The position numbers were made by a program, and so were the translations under genes. A stretch of DNA of 64,000 nucleotides, from contig CP142456.1 in the NCBI GenBank assembly GCA_038049695.1, positions 75,725,422 to 75,789,421 of the forward strand, read 5' to 3'. Shown here one piece after another: positions 60,601 through 64,000 of the stretch; position 1 is the stretch's first letter, and each line of letters opens with the position of its first letter. The notes beneath the pieces are model-generated. The model had not been told where the DNA came from. It worked only from the letters and a program-made list of their open reading frames with translations, and ran no database searches. The stretch is from Cinnamomum chago (taxonomy: Eukaryota; Streptophyta; Magnoliopsida; Laurales; Lauraceae).

Positions 60601-61274
60601 TTAAAAATATATACAGGTTTTAGGGGCATAACTTGATTCCTTTTGATATTTGAAAGTTTACTCTGATTTAATCATATACCATTTAATAGCCCCAGTTGTA
60701 TAATTAAATAATTTATTTTAAAGCTCCTTTATACCCCAACCTAGTTGGGACAAGGCTTTGATGATAATGATGATTTTGAAGCTCTTTTATCCAATTATAC
60801 TAATGCACTCCAGATCTTGGTTTTTTAATAGGGAGCTCAAGTATACTTTGCCGGGAAGCACAGAGTTGTCCCTATGGATAAGGGCACTTGCTCCCATAGC
60901 TCCATCCAGGGATCGATCCCTGGCTGGGGAGGTCTACTTTCACTTCCCTGGCCAGTGAGCCAACTCGGCAAAAAAAAAGAAGAAAAGAGTATACTTTCCC
61001 ATTTCTACGGAGGCAATAATAGTTAATTGCTTCTTCTAGGAAGGCTAATACAAAGCATTTTTACCTTTTTCTGTTTCTTTTTCTCATTGGTTGAAGCCTT
61101 TTTTCATATTTTGGAGATGCATTTGCAGGCTCCTCAAGTATCAAAGTGCAGGATGACAAGACTGGAGCAGTCTACACTGTTGGTTCCCATAATCTTAAGT
61201 CTGCTTGCAGTCTGGAGATGAGTTTCTCAGTACTGTTGTTACTCGCTGTGATGATGCTGAATTTGATTTGTTGA
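38818..61274 (+). CDS. A1 aspartic protease, Arabidopsis A36/A39-like, probably GPI-anchored
   Basis: Pepsin-type endopeptidase. Ten phase-consistent exons: 38818-39029, 39635-39764, 42918-43165, 44773-44997, 51084-51246, 51326-51399, 53345-53435, 56212-56287, 58649-58720 and 61129-61274; 478 residues. Residues 1-22 ([20 protein letters not shown]) are a signal peptide. The first catalytic motif DTGSD starts at D91 ('[14 protein letters not shown]'), the second DSGTT at D307 ('[13 protein letters not shown]'), so both active-site aspartates are present. Other family blocks are '[19 protein letters not shown]', '[19 protein letters not shown]' and '[15 protein letters not shown]'. The C-terminus is hydrophobic ([14 protein letters not shown]), consistent with the GPI anchoring reported for Arabidopsis A36/A39. 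The ATG at 38818 is used because the upstream in-frame extension starts only at a GTG. The gene is intact but stretched to 22.5 kb by TE-laden introns. Confidence 0.95.
41199..41807. mobile_element. TIR-type repeat with palindromic CACGTGTC arrays
   Basis: The left end TAGGAAGCATGGACAC and the inverse of the right end, TAAGAAGCACGGACAC, match at 14 of 16 bases. Just inside are repeated 'ggacacg', 'cgacacgtgtcgg' and 'gtgtccgtgtcc' blocks, including the perfect 16-bp palindrome TCCGACACGTGTCGGA at 41239-41254. It has no coding capacity and no target duplication I can recognise. It is probably a non-autonomous DNA transposon in intron 2 of the protease gene. Confidence 0.65.
41663..41704. repeat. 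(TTA)n microsatellite
   Basis: About 14 TTA units lie inside the 41199-41807 element. This is a simple repeat. Confidence 0.92.
46860..49595 (-). mobile_element. Chromovirus-like Ty3/gypsy relic, truncated
   Basis: Minus-strand order: reverse-transcriptase end (49595-49410, '[19 protein letters not shown]'), RNase H (49213-49028, '[20 protein letters not shown]'), integrase zinc finger (48750-48310, H-x-H-x-C-x-x-C pattern), and integrase core with D ('SMDFVLGLP'), D ('IVSDRDTKF') and E ('GQTEVVNRS'). A chromodomain-like end follows ('[19 protein letters not shown]'), which places it near the chromoviruses. Then comes a purine stretch and a putative 3' LTR (47254-46860, TGATGCAG...TGCGTCA). 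The gag, protease, most of reverse transcriptase and the 5' LTR are missing. Frame breaks are present, so it is inactive. Confidence 0.87.
48822..49091. repeat. Tandem duplication, 139-bp period, within the gypsy relic
   Basis: The segment beginning 'gactgaatgtgaattgttg' at 48822 is repeated at 48961; similarity covers about 131 bp to 'caaccaagtaatga'. It duplicates part of the RNase H region and breaks the frame. Confidence 0.9.
49774..50000. repeat. Dispersed repeat, copy 2, inserted into the LINE
   Basis: Related to 841-994. It splits the LINE between 'FRESIT' and 'VRTTCEG'. Imperfect flanking duplications 'tactgcttgtgat' (49761-49773) and 'tactggttatcgat' (49995-50008) suggest a target-site duplication, although the repeat itself ends in 'actgg', so the exact border is ambiguous. 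Confidence 0.6.
51667..51694. repeat. Poly-A tract
   Basis: A run of about 28 A in intron 6 of the protease gene. It may be the tail of a retroposon, but no body was recognised. Confidence 0.8.
52183..52355 (+). mobile_element. tRNA-derived SINE with 15-bp target duplication
   Basis: The element is flanked by ttgatctttaaacct (52168-52182) and ttgatgtttaaacct (52356-52370), one mismatch in 15. It has a box-B-like 'ggttcgagacct' at about 52243. The body reads 'ggaccctcccaggaccctgc' and 'gcactgggtaatgacc', and it ends in a short T run. This matches the familiar plant tRNA-SINE layout. It lies in intron 6 of the protease gene. Confidence 0.82.
54118..54161 (+). repeat. (GT)n followed by a long G run
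   Basis: A T run and (GT)n lead into six G, one C, then 23 consecutive G (54139-54161). This is in intron 7 of the protease gene, sense strand. It has G-quadruplex potential, but long homopolymers are also common assembly or sequencing errors. Confidence 0.85.
54502..54800 (-). repeat. Probable solo or truncated LTR of a gypsy element
   Basis: On the minus strand it starts TGATGCTGG immediately after a purine tract (AAGAGGGAGAGAGGT). It resembles the putative LTR at 46860-47254 in its start (TGATGCAG) and in AT-rich blocks such as 'aaaattag-a-aa' next to 'ttgggcc'. The low-coordinate end is uncertain. Confidence 0.45.
57642..57991. mobile_element. MITE-like inverted-repeat element
   Basis: Left 'tgcagtccagcacatggg' plus 'ccccactt' (57642-57667) and right 'aagtggggcccagacagctg' plus 'gactgca' (57965-57991) are inverted copies with a small central difference. 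Similarity continues weakly outward ('agactgcatattgtt' versus the inverse of 'aacatagtct'). It carries no coding capacity and lies in intron 8 of the protease gene. The family was not identified. Confidence 0.6.
59213..59720 (+). pseudogene. L1-type LINE RNase H fragment and 3' end
   Basis: With frame breaks, the plus strand reads '[20 protein letters not shown]' then '[14 protein letters not shown]', the RNase H domain found at the end of many plant L1 LINEs. It is followed by a T- and G-rich stretch and an A-rich end near 59690-59720. It is 5'-truncated and lies in intron 9 of the protease gene. Confidence 0.68.
60722..60775 (+). repeat. RTE-type LINE 3' tail
   Basis: 'ccccaacctagttgggacaa' followed by 'ggctttgatgataatgatga' is the plus-strand form of the same RTE 3' end seen inverted at 3205, 4151, 34185 and 46018. 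Confidence 0.65.
60850..60987 (+). mobile_element. tRNA-derived SINE with perfect 10-bp target duplication
   Basis: Perfect flanking duplication agtatacttt (60840-60849 and 60988-60997). The element begins GCCGGGAAGCACAG, has a box-A-like 'tatggataagggcac', a box-B-like 'gggatcgatccctggc' at about 60909-60924, and an A-rich tail (aaaaaaaaagaagaaaag). It lies in intron 9 about 140 bp upstream of the last protease exon. Confidence 0.88.
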
Positions 61275-61335
61275 AGTGCTGTGAATGGTGACATGGCTTT
61301 CATTGGTTTGACTACAATTTCACTTAACATTCTTT

Positions 61336-61341
61336 AATAAA
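61336..61341 (+). terminator. AATAAA polyadenylation signal of the protease gene
   Basis: AATAAA lies 62 bp after the protease stop codon. The position and sequence fit a plant near-upstream poly(A) signal, although plant signals are loose. Confidence 0.5.
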
Positions 61342-61384
61342 AGAGGGGAAAAAAAGGTGTACTAGTTACATTTGTACATGCTCT

Positions 61385-61500
61385 GCTAAGTTGGGACAGT
61401 GGTACAGCACTTGTGAAACTACCTATCCACCCAGGGATCGATCCCTGGGTGTCCGCGTGAGATGAGATGCTCCTTTCACTCGAGCATCTCATGCATCTCC
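61385..61500 (+). repeat. SINE-like unit with hairpin just after the protease gene
   Basis: 'ttgggacagtggtacagcac' and 'cagggatcgatccctggg' resemble tRNA box A and B and share the box-B core with the SINE at 60850. Downstream, 'gagatgctc' and 'gagcatctc' (about 61465-61491) form a perfect 9-bp stem with a 9-nt loop. Target duplications were not identified. Confidence 0.5.
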
Positions 61501-64000
61501 ATGCGGCTTGTTTGTTGTACTGCTTCAAACTTTTGAAGTGCTTGCCCTATTTTAGATGGGTGCATTTCAGCGCTGACGTTTTTCGGCTTTCATACATTGA
61601 TATTTAGGGCACTTGGGTTGAATCTAACCCTGATTGTAAGGAACAACAAACAGTGGATGTAGTTCTTTTCTTTTTAGTGTCCATTTTTATTCTTGTTATC
61701 ATCATCCTTATCAGGGTACACTGTTATTATTAGTAAAGTTGAAAGCATCTCTCTCGAAAGAATATGGTCTTCACAATGAACTCTCTACTTGTATTACACA
61801 TGTTGTGGAAGATTAGAAGAAACAACTCTCCCATGAATTATTGCTCACCTAAATTTGACACTGCCAAGTTTTCGAGGCCCTTGTGTTGATCACGGAGCTT
61901 TTGCATCTATCCAGCTGTTTATCAGCTAAGATTTGAAAAGTTCTGGAGTTTTTTTTTTTTTTTTTTCCCTTGTGTAGGTGGAGACCTGTAGAACCATAAG
62001 GAAAACTTTTTCGACTTCTTGCTTTTAGAGACTATACTTTCCCTTTTCTTCTTTTTATTTTTATTTAAATTTTTATTTTTTTCTCTTGTCGATCAGTGTA
62101 CTGGCTCCTTTTCTCCTATGTCAAGGATGAAAGAAGTCTCTCTTTTCCAGGATTTACGTAGAGCGGCCAGGGTGCTAATGAGCAAACAATTCCCTGGTTT
62201 TGGCAATCACATTTCAGATGCTTGCCAATCAGGGAGGCAGGCCTGTTTATCGCCTAGTGGCGTCTAACTAATGAGACCATTTGGGGATGTAAGCAAACCT
62301 CTGATTACTCAGTTGCCTGGGCAGACCCTTTTTGGACCCAATCGATAATGGGGTCTGGGTCCATCAGGTTTATACTCCAAATACCTATTCACCCAAGTGA
62401 TAAAGAGTAACATATTATATATCCAAATGTCTTGTTATCTATGAGGAGAGTATATGATATGTGCTCAGATCTTTAAACGAGGGTCTCAAGTTCAAAACTT
62501 GATGGCAGCATATAAAATAAAAGGAATGTACATTTGCATTTGATTTCTAATCAAAGCTGGTTCTGAATCTGACTTATTTACATCCCTTGGCCCCTCTGAT
62601 CATTATAATCAAGTGCTAGACAATTTTTATCTTATAACTTAAATGCAAGTTTTTCTATGCTTTTTTGCATGATCAATTAATTCAATTGTTAATATATGTT
62701 GGAGGAGTTGTCGTTGCATGTAGCTCAGCTGGTTAGAGAGACCAAGTGCCCTTTGTGAGTTCTAGTTGTTGATGTAGGGGATTTTTTTTTTTTAAAGAAA
62801 GTTATTTGTTTAGTGTCAAATTGAGGTGTGAGGACATGATATTGATATAGTTGAGCCGAAGTGGGCCCTACGGGAGAGGCTTTAATTTATCATTACGTAA
62901 TTTATCATTACGTGTTTCCACATTGAACAAATCCTATAACAGTTTTGTTAACTTAAAAAAATCCATCAAAATAATAAGTCATTCCACTGATTTATGGATT
63001 CATCTGGATCATCACTCGCCAGTGCTACATAGGTACTCTATTCAATCCTTTTCCAGCAATTTTTCGCCTCTTCCCGAACAATTAAAGAGACTGAGCTCAA
63101 TTCTAAATCTTATCATATCTTATCCTCCCAACCTGTAAAGGTTAGATTTTTATTGTGGCATGTTGGCCTGCCAGGAACAACTGACTGAGATACTATATTT
63201 CTCATGCTATGTTGTTTTGTTTTCCTTCCTCTCTGTGTGTAAGTTTATTTATTAGTATACTCTAGTATTTTGTTTGTGTTAGTTTACTTATTATATTAAC
63301 AAGAGCGTCTGTTGGCTGTAGTAAACTCTAGTATGAACTAGTATTAAATTCCTATTCTTGCCTTGAACTCTGGTGACTACCCAATTCAAGAAGTTCTCTT
63401 TCTGTGGGTTACCAACACAAAGGCCAGACTTTATTTTTTATAGGCATGCAGGCCCAATAAACTCAATCTAAGATATGTGTCATCAGATTTTCATCTTAAC
63501 TGGTTTCAGACTTAAGAACATGCTCTTGGAGAATGTGGTGTATCATTAGCAACCTCATGAACACCATACTCCTAGTAGAACATGATGCAAATTGCAAAGT
63601 ACTCTTGTCTCTCTAACAAGATGTTAAGCCTACATATGATCTGTTTTATATTTAGAAAACTGGTACATGGAAAGAAAAAAAATTGAAAATGAGTAATATC
63701 ATTGATATGCATGCATGCCAGCTGAAATCTTAGCTCAAAAGATCAACAGAAAGATGTCCAGCACAGATAGCAACAGAAAAAAAAAAAAAAAAACCCGAAA
63801 ATAAAAGGATTGAACTTGAAATGCATCCTAGGTTGCAAGTTCTCTTCACGTGCTCATTCACATTGGAAGTGCCAGTCCTTGAGTGTCAAGAGGAACTTGC
63901 TGTGAGAATAGTTGAAAGAGAGCTTTTGGAGAGGTGGCAAAGGAAGGCCTCCATTGACAATACAGTCATCGTAACTCAGTACTTTAAATTGTCTTGGATC
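61500..64000. other. Right-end region without recognised gene
   Basis: I find no convincing exon. A frame at 62100-62265 ('MKEVSLFQDLRRAARVLMSK') has protein-like composition but no family that I recognise. A 15-bp tandem repeat ('aatttatcattacgt') is at about 62885-62914. The rest is AT-rich DNA with A runs. Confidence 0.4.
62717..62760 (+). repeat. tRNA-like fragment (box A), probable SINE head
   Basis: 'gtagctcagctggttagag' is a near-canonical tRNA D-arm/box A. The region that should hold box B ('gagttctagttgttgatg') is degenerate and the acceptor stem cannot be closed, so it is not a functional tRNA gene. Confidence 0.5.

Noticed and set aside
62100..62267. Frame with a protein-like stretch ('MKEVSLFQDLRRAARVLMSK').
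   Set aside because: No family recognised, no splice-compatible neighbours, and surrounded by low-complexity T runs; left as unassigned.

Overview
This window is nuclear DNA from a flowering plant. It is AT-rich, intron-rich and heavily loaded with transposable-element (TE) remains. All gene models were built by hand from reading frames, GT/AG splice sites and matching intron phases. The long, TE-filled introns suggest a woody, medium-to-large genome rather than a compact one; I cannot name the species.

Five protein-coding genes are supported. (1) 1696-11346 (+): 3' part of a gene for a protein with a C-terminal J domain (Hsp70 co-chaperone type); the 5' end was not found. (2) 14936-18233 (-): a complete five-exon, 328-residue, probably plastid-targeted multi-pass membrane protein. 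(3) 22074-24697 (+): a proline-rich, then acidic Lys/Glu-rich protein, 522 residues if its single TE-filled intron is spliced. (4) 27798-35495 (+): NOP56, the box C/D snoRNP core protein, eight exons, 565 residues, with telo-box motifs upstream. (5) 38818-61274 (+): a pepsin-type (A1) aspartic protease like Arabidopsis A36/A39, ten exons, 478 residues, with 1.4 kb of coding sequence spread over 22.5 kb.

The rest is mostly TE-derived: an intact miniature LTR element (TRIM, 18823-19215) with perfect target-site duplication; a compound TRIM-like insertion that fills the intron of gene 3; a hAT-type element (36494-37427) nested in another repeat; a TIR-type element made of palindromic CACGTGTC motifs (41199-41807); an RTE-type LINE interrupted by a chromovirus-like Ty3/gypsy relic and by a short repeat (46018-50570); two SINEs with clear target-site duplications (52183-52355, 60850-60987); an L1-type RNase H relic; and several RTE 3' tails with ATC-type microsatellites.

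The genes do not form a functional cluster. The most interesting observation is in gene 3: the intron consists almost exactly of a TE flanked by TGAAA/TGAAT, and removing the TE plus one flank copy restores a continuous open frame. This looks like an intron created by TE insertion into an exon, or else a gene broken by that insertion. I found no CRISPR, operon, rRNA or canonical intact tRNA.
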